Positions 34,436-44,645 are shown, counted from the first letter of the stretch. The stretch is DNA of 64,000 nt from Lepus europaeus (GCF_033115175.1 NC_084827.1:175213401-175277400), one strand, 5' to 3'. Made by a program: numbers and translations. Notes: generated from the letters alone by a model not told the origin.

Positions 34436-34733
34436 CTTTTATTTACCGATGGATTTGAAAGGGAGGGAGAGGGAGAGAGATCTTCCATCTTCTGCTCCAC
34501 TCCTCAGATGTCCACAAGAGCCAGGGCTGGACCAGGCTGAAACCAGGAGTCTGGAACTCAGTCCAGGTCTCCCTCATGGGCGGCAGGGACTCAGCCACCT
34601 GAGCCATCACGGCTGCCTCCCAGGGTGCACGTTGGGAGCAGAGCCTGCCCTTGAACCCAGGCACTCTGAGAGGGGATTTGAGCGCCCAGGTGGTGTCCCA
34701 ACCACCGTCCCGAGTGCCCATCCACTGGCTTCT
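34436..34733 (-). mobile_element. Old C-type SINE, reverse
   Basis: CTTTTATTTACCGATGGATT, GAGATCTTCCATCTTCTGC, GTCCAGGTCTCCCTCATGGG and CCACCTGAGCCATCACGGCT; old subfamily, 0.35 kb before the receptor exon. Confidence 0.82.
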
Positions 34734-35057
34734 ATAATGTCGTGCTATGCGCTCTGGATTGTAGAAATTGTCACAATCAAAAGTACAGAAACAAAGGCTG
34801 CGTAAGCAGTACAGCCTTGGCCTGAGTTTGAGCAGCTTGCTGAGAACGGAGTGACACGCACAGCTGTCCATGTGCATTGTGTGGGTGTACGTGCCCCTCC
34901 CCCAAAACGAAGAGAGGAGGCCATTTCTCTGGCCTCTTTGATTCCTGTCAATCTCTCCAGAATTGTCATCCTCCGTACCAAAGAGCGCGCCTTCTATTCC
35001 CGAAATCAACACACAGATATGCTCATTCCCACTCTTTCCCTCCCCCCCCCCCCCCAT
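34734..35057 (+). other. Likely intron end upstream of the receptor exon
   Basis: Unique DNA ending in a pyrimidine tract. The receptor frame is open back to 34963 but the translation there is Pro/Ser-rich and does not look receptor-like, so it is read as intron. Confidence 0.35.
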
Positions 35058-35059
35058 AG
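35058..35059 (+). promoter_or_regulatory. Predicted 3' splice acceptor (AG) before the receptor coding exon
   Basis: A pyrimidine-rich stretch with a run of about 14 C residues (35042-35055) is followed by ATAG and then 23 bases to the ATG. This matches a mammalian acceptor. Intronless chemoreceptor genes commonly have a spliced non-coding leader exon upstream, and this AG would join it to the coding exon. The matching donor was not identified. Inference only; RNA evidence is needed. Confidence 0.5.
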
Positions 35060-35082
35060 GAGCCACGCCAGCCCCGGAGACC

Positions 35083-35997
35083 ATGAACTTGTCTTCTGAG
35101 CACTGCAACGTGTCAGACTGGCTGCGGCGAGAGGCAGCCGTGAAGGCCTCTGTGTACGTGGTCGCGTTCTCCTGTGCCACGTCCATCACGGTCGTCGTCA
35201 CCACAATCGTGTGGCAGAACCTGGAGCTGAGGAGAGAGGTCCGCTACCTCCTCCTGTGCCATCACCTCCTGTGCATCTCCTCCTACTGTGGCCTGGGGGT
35301 TGTCTTCCAGGGGATGCGGGCCCTGCTGGCCAACAGTCCCCTGCTGCTGTGCTGGGTGGTGTTCGGGGCACAGCTGAGCGTTGGAGAAGGCATCCTCTTC
35401 ACTCTGGCCTTGATGGCTCTCAACGCTTGCCTGGCCATTTGCTGGCCACTCACGTCCCTGTCCTTGGTCGAATCGGTCAAGTGTAGGATTCTGGCTGGCA
35501 CCTGGGCAACCATCATCCTCAAGAACGTTTCCCTATTCTTCATGGAGGGCGCCAACTCCCCTGCGGGCGCTGTTTTGAAATCCGAACCCTTTTGCCCTGT
35601 GATCTTGAACGGCATTGCTGCCAGAGCTGTAGGCATGACCTTCCTCCTCGTCCCCTTGTCTGCCATTCTCATCAGTTACTCTCTGATCTACCGGGAGGGG
35701 AAGCGGGCTGGCCATTTCAACAGGGCCAACATCAGAGCCAGGCGGCGGGTCCTCGTCCACCTGGTGCAGATCAGTCTACATGTCATACCGACCCTGCTGA
35801 TCATAGGTCTGGGAAAGATGTGTGGGCTGTTTTTCTTTGCTCTGAACCTGGTGCTTTTCAGTGTCTTTGCGTTTGCCCAGTGTTTTAACCCTCTGGTCTA
35901 CGGGCTCCAGGATACAGAACTGCAAAGCAGATGGCAGGAGTGGTTGTACTGCCGGCCGGGCTGTGGGCGCGTGGTGAACAGCAGAGGGCCGGTATAA
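35083..35997 (+). CDS. Seven-transmembrane receptor, GPR148 / odorant receptor 131-2-like
   Basis: Single uninterrupted exon of 304 codons, the usual length for an intronless chemoreceptor. The N terminus is short with two N-glycosylation sequons (N2-L-S, N9-V-S). Seven hydrophobic segments lie near residues 22-43, 55-77, 88-111, 135-155, 178-203, 222-244 and 248-273. C90 at the start of TM3 and C171 in loop 2 fit the conserved class A disulfide. TM7 ends N269-P-L-V-Y273 (NPxxY). The end of TM3 reads M-A-L-N-A-C-L-A-I-C-W-P-L, so the DRY arginine is replaced by A115. The TM5-TM6 linker is basic (R219-A-R-R-R) and leads into V-L-V-H-L-V-Q-I. The linker and the TM2 start (L-R-R-E-V-R-Y-L-L) recall GPR148; TM3 and TM7 recall fish OR131-2. 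C290 and C294 could be palmitoylated. As a family inference it is a plasma-membrane G-protein-coupled receptor; the ligand is unknown. The frame is open to an upstream ATG at 34963, but ATG 35083 has A at -3, lies just after a splice acceptor and gives the family-like N terminus. No frame break is seen. Confidence 0.85.
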   Translation: MNLSSEHCNVSDWLRREAAVKASVYVVAFSCATSITVVVTTIVWQNLELRREVRYLLLCHHLLCISSYCGLGVVFQGMRALLANSPLLLCWVVFGAQLSVGEGILFTLALMALNACLAICWPLTSLSLVESVKCRILAGTWATIILKNVSLFFMEGANSPAGAVLKSEPFCPVILNGIAARAVGMTFLLVPLSAILISYSLIYREGKRAGHFNRANIRARRRVLVHLVQISLHVIPTLLIIGLGKMCGLFFFALNLVLFSVFAFAQCFNPLVYGLQDTELQSRWQEWLYCRPGCGRVVNSRGPV

Positions 35998-36093
35998 ACG
36001 CACCTGTTTTACTGCCATTCAGAATCGGTCTAACTCCTGTCCGAACGGGTACAGCCCGGCTGCTCTGATCTGACTTTGAAAGCAGCATGAGTC

Positions 36094-36099
36094 AATAAA
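36094..36099 (+). promoter_or_regulatory. Poly(A) signal AATAAA of the receptor gene
   Basis: A canonical AATAAA lies 97 bp after the stop codon, in unique DNA and just before a reverse SINE starts near 36177. A short 3' UTR is plausible for this type of gene. Confidence 0.6.
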
Positions 36100-36176
36100 A
36101 ATTATTCATTTGCCTCGCAAACCTCGCTGCTACATACACTGAACTGGCCTCAGTGAAACCATTTTCAGCGTCTTTT

Positions 36177-36504
36177 TTTTTTTTTTAAAGATTTATTTAT
36201 TTGAAAGAGTTACACAGAGAGAGAAGGAAAGGCAGAAAGAGGGATGTCTTCCATCTGCTGGTTCACTCCCCAGTTGGCTGCAATGACCAGAACTGCACCA
36301 ATCCGAAGCCAGGAGCCAAGAGCTTCTTCTGGGTCTCCCACGCGGGTGCAGGGCCCAAGCACTTGGGCCATCTCCCACTGCACTCCCGGGCCACAGCAGA
36401 GAGCTGGATTGGAAGTGGAACAGCTGGGACTTGAACTGGTGCCCATATGGGATGCCGGCGCTGCAGGCTGGGGCTTTACCCGCTACACCACAGCGCTGGC
36501 CCCA
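36177..36504 (-). mobile_element. C-type SINE, reverse
   Basis: Full reversed copy just after the receptor gene. Target copies CAGCGTCTTTT (36166-36176) and CGGCGTCTTTT (36505-36515) differ by one base. Confidence 0.95.
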
Positions 36505-36595
36505 CGGCGTCTTTTATCCTATAGTCAGATGAGCAGTTTCAGCAGCCTGCTCTGCCTCACTTGAGCTCTGGGGAAGCTTTGGAGTGCACTTATCT

Positions 36596-37667
36596 CTTTT
36601 TTTTTTAAACTTTTATTTAATGAATATAAATTTCCAAAGTACAATTTATGGATTACAATGGCTTCCCCTCCCCATAATTTCCCTCCCACCCGCAACCCTC
36701 CCCTTTCCTGCTCCCTCTCCCCTTCCAATCACATCAAGATTCATTTTCAATTCTCTTTATATACAGAAGATCAGTTTAGTATATATTAAGTAAAGGTTTG
36801 AACAGTTTGCCCCCAAATAGCAACACAAAGTGAAAAAATACTGTTGGGGTACTAGTTATAGCATTAAATAACAGTGTACAGCACATTAAAGACAGAGATC
36901 CTACATGATATTTTTTAAAAATTGATTAATTTTGTATGCAATTTCCAATTTAACACCAGGGTTTTTTTTTTTCCATTTTCAATTATCTTTATATACAGAA
37001 GATCGATTCAGTATATGCTAAGTAAAGATTTCATCAGTTTGCACCCACACAGACACACAAAGTGTAAAAATACTGTTTTAGTACTAGTTATAGCTTCACT
37101 TCACATTGGACAACACATTAAGGACAGATCCCACATGAGACATAAGTACACAGTGACTCCTGTTGTTGATTTAACAATTTGACACTCTTGTTTATGGCGT
37201 CAGTAATCTCCCTAGGCTCTAGTCATGAGTTGCCAAGGCTATGGAAGCCTTTAGAGTTCGCTGACTTTGATCTTATTCCGATAGGGTCATAGTCAAAGTG
37301 GAAGTTCTCTCCTCCCTTCAGAGAAAGGTACCTCCTTCTTTGATGGCCCCATTCTTTCCACTGGGATCTCACTTGCAGAGATCTTTCATTTAGGTCTTCT
37401 TCTTCTTCTTTTTTTTTTCCAGAGTGTCTTGGCTTTCCATGCTTAAAATACTCTCATGGGCTCTTGAGCCAGATCCGAATGCCTTAAGGGCTGATTCTGA
37501 GGCCAGAGTGCTATTTAGGACATCTGCCATTCTATGAGTCTGCTGTGTATCCCACTTCCCATGTTGGATCATTTTTTCCCTTTATGAATCTATCAGTTAG
37601 TATTAGCAGACACTAGTCTTGTTTGTGTGGTCCCTTTGACTCTTAGACCTATCAGAGTGATCAATTG
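36596..37667 (-). mobile_element. Rabbit-type L1 3' end with internal duplication
   Basis: Reverse L1 3' UTR starting with the T run and TTTCCAAAGTACAATT. The block from ATTTTCAATT to CTACATGA occurs twice (about 36740-36908 and 36976-37141). A single perfect 16-bp target duplication TGGAGTGCACTTATCT flanks the whole (36580-36595, 37668-37683), so it looks like one insertion event. Confidence 0.88.
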
Positions 37668-37683
37668 TGGAGTGCACTTATCT

Positions 37684-38510
37684 TCTGAAACCAGTTGTTG
37701 TTGGCAGTTTTTGTATTACTTAGTTTGGTTGCATAAAACAAGAACAGCAATCAGGTCACAGGGACTTCAGACATCAGAGGTTGGGGTGGGCGCCTGGCGC
37801 AGTAGTTATGGTGCCACTTGGGACGCCTGCAGCCTATACGGGCGCATCTGGGCTCAAGCCCTGGCTCTGCCCCCCAGCTCCAGCTTCCTGCTAATGCAGA
37901 TCCTGGGAGGCAGCAGGTGGTGGTTTACGTGGGTCCCTGCCGCCCACTTGGGGCACCTGGATTGAGTCCCAGGCTCCAAGCTCTGGCCTGGCCTGGCCCT
38001 GGATATCACAGGCATTTTGGAGAGGGAACCAGCAGATGGGAGATTTTTGTCTTTCTACCTTTCAAACAAAATAAATAAATTTTTTAAACTTAGAAATAGA
38101 TTTTTTTGTTTGTAAAAGAAAATCCAGATGTCTACAATCCAGGCCTCCACAGCAGCTCTGCACCCACCAGGCTCATTCTCTTCTACCCTGCCATGATTAG
38201 TGTGCTACCTCATGATCCAAGGTGGCTGCTAGTGTTCCTGTCATCACATTTATATTCCAGCTGATGGGAAGGAGGAAAGGAAAATGAAGGGTCTGCATAT
38301 TCCTACTACAGACATTTCCTAGAAGTCACATAAACCCTTTTTCTTTTGTTTTTCTTACATCTAACTGATCAAAATTGAGTCATTCCATGGCTAAGAATAA
38401 ATTTTAGTTAGGTAGTCACGTCCCCCTCTAATAACTGGGGTTCCTAATAGTAAAAGAGGAAAGAATGTATATTGGAAAGCAAAATTATTTCAGGCACCGT
38501 TTTCTTTTCA
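37684..38510 (+). mobile_element. Ancient mammalian repeat, unclassified, split by a SINE
   Basis: TGGTTGCATAAAACAAGAAC before the SINE and ATGATCCAAGGTGGCTGCTA, TTCCAGCTGATGGGAAGGAG, AAGAATGTATATTGGAAAGC after it match a widespread old repeat whose name I cannot give safely. Confidence 0.45.
37783..38092 (+). mobile_element. Old C-type SINE
   Basis: GGGGTGGGCGCCTGGCGCAG head, CTCCAGCTTCCTGCTAATGC body, tail CTTTCAAACAAAATAAATA. Confidence 0.85.
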
Positions 38511-38539
38511 ACCAAAGTCTAAAGACAGGCAGTTGCATG

Positions 38540-38780
38540 GGTTCCAGTCGCAGACGTAGTGTCTGCCTTTCCGTTTGGTCCGCGGAGTGAACGGGCCAGG
38601 AGCCCAGAGAACCTCACCGTGTCTCAGCGGACAAGCGCACGCGAAACCGTTCCCAGCTCGGAATCACCCAGCGTGTCCGTCTCTGCAGAAGGGAGGCGGG
38701 GTGGGAAACAAACGTCCACAGACATTCCCCACGAGGGCTGTCTCCTTAGAGCAACCGGCGGGTCCAGAGACAGGAAGCAT
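38540..38780. other. Small CpG-rich patch
   Basis: CpG dinucleotides are clearly more frequent than in the surroundings (for example TCCGCGGAGTG, GCGCACGCGAAACCG). It is not part of any recognised repeat. It could be a small CpG island or promoter-like patch; no transcript evidence is visible. Confidence 0.35.
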
Positions 38781-38957
38781 CACTCCAGGGCTCTAGGCAG
38801 CCAGAGAGCCCCTCCAGGAACCAGTGTTGTCTGTGGTGACTGCTGCCAGCGCATCTAAAGATGGCAGCCAACGCCCTCCCTTCCGACAGTCCAGCCACGG
38901 GCTCCGGAAAGTCAGGCAGAAACGGATGCCCTGCCCTGGGGTGGCACATGCTCTCTC

Positions 38958-39304
38958 GCTCTCTTAAAGATTTATTTATTTGTTTGAAAGGCTGAGTTAC
39001 AGAGAAGCAGAGGCAGAGAGAGACGGGGTGGGGGGGTCTTCTATCTGCTGGTTCACTCCCCAGATGGCTGCAATGGCTGGAGCTGCGCCGATCCGAAGCC
39101 AGGAGCCAGGAGCTTCTCCCGGGTCTCCCACATGGGGTTCAGGGGACCAAAGACTTGGGCCATCTTCCACTGTTTTCTCAGGCCATAGCAGAGAGCTGGA
39201 TCGGAAGTGGAGCAGTCGGGACTCGAACCAGCGTCCACATGGGATGCGGGCACTGCAGACGGTGGTTTCACTCGCTACGCCACAGCGCCGGCCCCAGCTG
39301 GCCC
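38958..39304 (-). mobile_element. C-type SINE, reverse
   Basis: Full reversed copy. Target duplication CACATGCTCTCTC at 38945-38957 and 39305-39317 with one mismatch. Confidence 0.95.
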
Positions 39305-39640
39305 CACGTGCTCTCTCTTCTGTAATCCTCTCCTGCTGCCCCAAGGAAAGGCTAGCCTGGGAGGTGAGGGAAGAAGGCGGCAGTCACTTTCAAATCATCG
39401 CCCCGGGCTGACGAGGAAGGCTCTGGATGCCACACTCTCTTCTGCTTTCCACAGCCCTCCCCCCCGCCACTGCAAAGACCCTTGAAGAAAAGTCTGGAAG
39501 ACACATCAGTCACCCTGGAGAGAACACATGAGAAGGACCAATCTAGGGCACCATGGCGGGGGGAGGTGAGGGGGCCAAAATGCATAATTCTATTTTTAGT
39601 GGCACTGGGGCTTCCACTGATGGTTTGATCACGTAGTTGG
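39305..39640. other. Non-coding DNA
   Basis: Unique-looking spacer; nothing recognised. Confidence 0.35.
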
Positions 39641-40520
39641 GTATTTGTTTATTTATTGTGAAGTCAGCCTCACTGAGGTATAACTGACATACAGTAAATT
39701 CCTTTTAAAGATGTAGGCTCAGGTGGAGTGGGGTAGCCACCTGCAGTGCCAGCCTCCCATATGGCTGCCAGTTTAAGTCCTAGCTGCTCCACTTCCCATC
39801 CAGCTCCTTGCTAATGCACCTGGGAAAGCAGTGGAGGATGGCGTTAGTGCTTGAGCCCCTGCACCTGCGTGGGAGACCAGGAAGAAGCTCCTGGCTCCTG
39901 GCTTCAGAATGGCCCAGCTCTGGACACTGTAGCCATTTGGGGAGTGAACCAGTGGATGGAAGACCTCTCTCTCTCTCTCTCTCCCCCTCTCTCTCTCTCT
40001 GTGTCTCTCCTTTTCTCTGTACCTTTGCCTTTCAAATAGATAAATTTTGAACAAGAAAAAAGTAGGTTGAGTTTTGACAAGTACGTACTCACGTGACACT
40101 GACACAGTGAAGACAAAGAACAGCTTCTTCATCCAGGAAGCTCCCACAGGCTCCCCTCCCCCTCCAGTCCCAGGCAACCCCCTGACCAGCATTTTGGCCC
40201 CAGAACGTTGTCTTCTGTGCATGGTCATATAGCTGTCACCGCATGAGTGGACTCCCACCACTACCAGCCTTTTGGGTCTGACTATTCCCGCTGAGCCCAG
40301 TGCTCTTGGGGTGTACCCCTGCTGGAGGTAGCAGGAGTTCATTTTCTTTATTGCTGAGTGGTTACCTCATTGTATGGATGTGCTACAACGTGCTAATTAG
40401 TTTACTTGTAGATGACAATTGGGTTATGTTCAGTCTTTGGCTATTATGCACAAAGCTGCTACAACCATCAGTGTGCAGGTCTTTATGTGGAACTATGTTT
40501 GCTGGGTCCAAGATAAGCCC
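39641..40520. mobile_element. L1M-like fragment split by a SINE
   Basis: TCACTGAGGTATAACTGACA before the SINE and TTTATTGCTGAGTGGTTACC, TTGGCTATTATGCACAAAGC, ATGTGGAACTATGTTTGCTG after it follow the old L1M region in order. Orientation is uncertain. Confidence 0.6.
39723..40061 (+). mobile_element. C-type SINE inside an L1M-like fragment
   Basis: Full order, with CT stretch at 39965-40018. Flanks GTAGGCTCAG (39713-39722) and GTAGGTTGAG (40062-40071) are a decayed target duplication. Confidence 0.93.
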
Positions 40521-40555
40521 AAGTTTAATTTTATAAAAAAAAAAAAAAGACTACT

Positions 40556-40850
40556 GGGGCCAGCACTGTGGCATAGCTGGTAAAGCCTCTGCCTGCAATG
40601 TTGCTGGCATCCACATGGGCACCGGATCGTGTCCGGGCTGTTCCACTTCTGATCTGGCTTCCTGCTAATGGGCTGGGAAAAGCCACAGATGATGGCCCAA
40701 GTCCTTGGGCCCCTGCCACCCACATGGAAGACTCAAATGAAGCTCCTGGCATCTACCTGGCTCAGCCTTGGCCACTGCAGCCATCTGGGGAGTGAACTGT
40801 GAACGGAAGATTCTCTGTAACTCTGACTTCCGAATAACTCCGACTGGACC
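40556..40850 (+). mobile_element. C-type SINE, tail-degenerate
   Basis: Head GGGGCCAGCACTGTGGCATA, body CCAAGTCCTTGGGCCCCTGC; CT stretch lost, the end reads CTGTAACTCTGACTTCCGA. Confidence 0.9.
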
Positions 40851-41082
40851 ATTCTGCGTTACCATCGGCCAACCATGAGATTTCCTGCGCTCTGTATCCT
40901 TGTCTACTCTTAGTACTGTCAGTCTTCCTTTTTAGCTATGCTAATAATAGTAACATAACACTGGCATCTCACCTGGTGTCTTAAGTGTTGGGCTAAACGC
41001 ACCTGAACTTACATTTTAATTCGCTTTCCCACAAGCATTTGGAAGGACCCTCATATGTCAGTTGTAAGTTCTTTCTTATAGA

Positions 41083-41265
41083 CAGGCTAGGGATTAAGAA
41101 CACAAATGCCAGACTGTGTGGGTTCCAGAGGAAATTCTACCACTTTCTGGCTATGAAATCTCGGGTAGGTTACTTAGCCTCTGTTCTTCAGTCTTCTCAT
41201 CTGTGAAATGGGGCTACCCATTGTCATAGGATCACTGTGCACATCACAAGCTTGTGGACATCATA
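41083..41265 (+). mobile_element. MIR
   Basis: GGGATTAAGAACACAAATGC, TGTGGGTTCCAGAGGAAATT, CACTTTCTGGCTATGAAATC, GTTACTTAGCCTCTGTTC and CATCTGTGAAATGGGGCTAC follow MIR from 5' to 3'. Confidence 0.8.
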
Positions 41266-42684
41266 GAGCTGCCCGAGGTTGGTGCCGTTACCCTACAAAT
41301 AAAGGCCCGCGTTGAAGCTGGATCCATTCGTGTGACGATGGCTGTGTGATGGCTTTGTCTGCAGAGTCAGGGTTACAGTGAGCCGCTTAGGAAGCCCTGG
41401 GGCTGGACCTGGGTAAGGAAGAGTACACGGGCGTGGTTTGTACAGCAATTGTGCCGGGTCTTCCGAAAGCACACAGCGTTTTGCAAGGTAAAGGGCATTT
41501 CCTCCTTCCTTTTCATGCCCTTCCAACTTTCCTCCAGTTTCTGGGACAGCAGGGTTATTTATTTATTCATTCATTCATTCATTCATTTATTTAAAACTTC
41601 AATGCCCTGAAATTTTCTGTAGTGGGCACAGATGCACTGACCCAGTAATAAGTGAAAATACAATGACGCATTTGGTGCTTTCAATCAGTTTTACAAAATG
41701 GAACCCCATGGAGCTCCTCCCTGTTAAATAATCAATGTTCGATTGTCAGCATACATTAAAACCGGGCCTTGAAAGACTGGCACTCATTGTACAAGACCTA
41801 TCTACAGAGGAGGTGATTATTCCCACGGCTTCTGTAGCTAACAGCCCAACTTGGCCTGTCCTGGAAAGAATGAAAGGTGTTTCATGGTGGATCACTACAC
41901 TCCGAATGCTGTGACTACACCCACTGAGGACCCTACACCCAGTAGTATTGAAATTACTGACTTTTTCTACCGAGCAATGTGTGACCACTCTGCAGGCGCA
42001 GGTTTGACGGCCGTGGCCTGTTCAGTGCCTAGGTCAACAGCATCTCAGCTGCCCAAGGGACATGACGCACCTTTACCAGGCAACCCTCGGGTACCTCAAC
42101 AGCGCTGCCGTTACACAAAACCTTTGCAGGCAGCAGCGGATCTGCATCCGACTTTCCCCAGAAGCACCAGTGTGACATCACAGGGTGACACCCTTCTCTG
42201 AGCAGGTGCAATGGACATCCAGTCACTCACAAGGAGCACGAGCCGTTGTCCTGTTCCCCTGCCCACGCACAAGGACCCTCACATGCTCACAGGCTCTGAG
42301 CCTCGGACGCTGCACCTGCTTCCCACACACCTTCGGTCACAGAGGCAGCACCCCACGGACACCACAGAAAACGCCTTTGGAGTATCAGCATCGGTTCTCT
42401 CTATCACATGCGTACACAAAGCTAGACCCCGAGCAGGCCGGGTAAGCTGCAGAGGTACAGGTACCGGGGCAAGTGGCCGAGGGCAAGGCCAGTCCTACCC
42501 TTCATCCTGTCTCAGGAGGTGGGACTAAGAGGTGAGACTGAGTGTGTCCCTGGCTATCATGTGCTGCCATATGGCATTATAAGGATTAGAAACACTGCAA
42601 TATCTAGGATATTACTGAATGATCTATATTTTAAAGATCTTCAATTGTTTTTTTACACAGTAATAATCATTACAGAAATCCGAG
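41266..42684. other. Non-coding DNA with an (ATTC)n tract
   Basis: 1.4 kb of mostly unique DNA. An (ATTC)n run of about six units lies at 41564-41587. No coding feature recognised. Confidence 0.4.
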
Positions 42685-43048
42685 GGCAGGTGTATTTGGT
42701 GGTCAAGATGCTGGCTAAGACACCCACATCCTATATCGGTGCCTGGGTTGGATCTCTGGCTCCAGTCCTGGCTCCAGCTTCCTACTAAGGCAGACCCAGG
42801 GAGGCAGCAGGGGTGGCTCAAGTGGTTGGGTTCCTGCCACCCATGTGGGAGACCTGGGTGGGTTTCCCACTCCTGCCTTTAGCCTGGCCCAACTCTGAAA
42901 GGCAGAGTTAGAGAGAGAGAGAGACTGAGAGAGAGAGAGAGAGAGAGATTTCTTCCATCGCTGGTTCATTACTCAAATGGCTGCAACAGCCAGGGCTGAG
43001 ATAGGTCAAAGCCAGGAGCCAGGAGCTTCTTCCAGGTCTCCCACATGG
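42685..43048. mobile_element. Two SINE halves fused head to head
   Basis: 42685-42897 is the + strand head and body of an old SINE without its tail; at 42898 it joins the tail and body of a reversed SINE (AAAGGCAGAGTTAGAGAGAG onward) that stops at about 43048 without its head. A recombination or nested deletion product. Confidence 0.82.
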
Positions 43049-43572
43049 CATGGACATGGAACGTTGTGCTTAAACAGTCACTACGAAGATGTCATGCCCA
43101 GGTGTGAAGGCGACTCAGAGCTGGGAAACTCGGGGACCCTAAGGCCTTCAGCCAGACAGAGAATGTGGCAGGAATTCACCTGCTGGTCACCTCCCAAGAG
43201 TTATTCTCGGAGGCCAGAGCAGAAGTCCTTTCTGAAAGAGAGATGGAGCTGGTGAATGAGCTTAATCTGGAGGCTCTTTTGTACACATCACAGTTCTCCC
43301 TCCTGGGATCTCAAACTCAAGGTATCCAAATGCAAACGGGGCCCTTCTTTTGGACTTCGCTTAGTGGGAAAATCAGCCCTTTCTCTGTGACTCAAACCCA
43401 AGACCCAATTCCTCTGTCCCATCCCTTGCCCATCCACGCTGTTTCCCTCCCAGTCTGTGCTCCTGTCGGCCACGTTTTTCCACCCGCATTGAGCTCTGCC
43501 TACGTCACACTGCCGCAGCTCAATGGCACTGCACTGCACTGCCACTGCAAACCGACTCACTCTTCAAACCGC
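43049..43572. other. Non-coding DNA
   Basis: Unique-looking; frames running through it continue into the minisatellite and are not supported as coding. Confidence 0.35.
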
Positions 43573-43756
43573 GACCTGTGTGCCCCCTGTCGTCACCAAC
43601 ACACCGCCAGCAGCTCCCGACCTATGTGCCCCCTGTCGTCACCAACACACCGCCAGCAGCTCCCGACCTGTGTGCCCCCTGTCATCACCAACACACCGCC
43701 AGCAGCTCCTGACCTGTGTGCCCCCTGTCGTCATCGACACACCGCCAGCAGCTCCC
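43573..43756 (+). repeat. 46-bp minisatellite, four copies
   Basis: Units start at 43573, 43619, 43665 and 43711, each GACCTRTGTGCCCCCTGTC... and ending CAGCAGCTCCC. Differences are a handful of transitions. 46 is not a multiple of three, so the repeat shifts frame each unit. Confidence 0.95.
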
Positions 43757-44645
43757 GGAGCGACTCCCTCGGCAGCACATACTCCGCTTCCAGTTCTTGG
43801 AGCGCCCCCGCCCCCCTTCCACTGCAAATTCACTGGGTGTGAACCAAGCACCCTCTCCATTCTGAATGCACTTCTCCCAGGAGCCTGTGAGAAGCGGAGC
43901 GCCCATTTCAGGACCCAGCTCCAACCTCTCTTCGATCCAGCTCCCACTCACGGCACTCCACCTTACTGGGCCACGAGAGGCCGGCCCTGTGGGGGGGGGG
44001 GGCAGTTAGCAAGGGCTGACTGCGTTCTTCTTCTGCCTTGGAGGAAGCCTGAAGACCTGCTTGTGTGGTGGGGCAGTGGGAGAGCGTTCATATTTTACGT
44101 GACCCCTACATGCACCAGGGACATGGCGATTAGTGTCGCAGGGTGCGTGGCTGGCTTCCACGTGGCGGCCAGCGGCGTGGTCTGGTGGCCACATATACCA
44201 TGACGGGGAAAATTTGGAAATTGCTTCCTGCCACACCTTTTTCTGCAGCCGTTTCCTGATCAAGTACACACATGGGCCCTCTCCTCCCTTCCGGCCGGCC
44301 ACCGAGGAATCCCAAGAGCAGGGGAACACGGGCTCACCTTGTCCCGGTTTCTCTTTGTGTAAGATCCCCTCTGCCTTACGGTCACAGGAAGCTTCGGAGC
44401 GTGAAAATCCACAGTGTCACCAGCTTCCTGCTTCTCCGAGAGGAGGACAGTCGGCCCAGCTCCGCCTCTTGAGTTGTGATGGCAACAAACAATGGTAATA
44501 TAAATGGTCTTGGGGAATGCTGCTGTCCGGTTAATTTGCAGGAAGTATTCCATTCTGAGCGGCAGGTGAGCTATGTGCACGAAGCGATCTCTGGGTCTCC
44601 ACAACCCCCTCCCCTGATCCCCAACACTACATCAGACAAAATGCT
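43757..44645. other. Non-coding DNA with a G14 run
   Basis: Unique-looking. A run of 14 G lies near 43991-44003. Nothing else recognised. Confidence 0.4.

Noticed and set aside
34443..35204. 253-codon minus-strand frame overlapping the receptor start
   Set aside because: Runs antisense across the receptor N terminus and through an old SINE; a shadow frame.
43165..44203. Two overlapping + frames of about 225 codons
   Set aside because: Both owe their length to the 46-bp minisatellite and lie in different frames of the same repeat.
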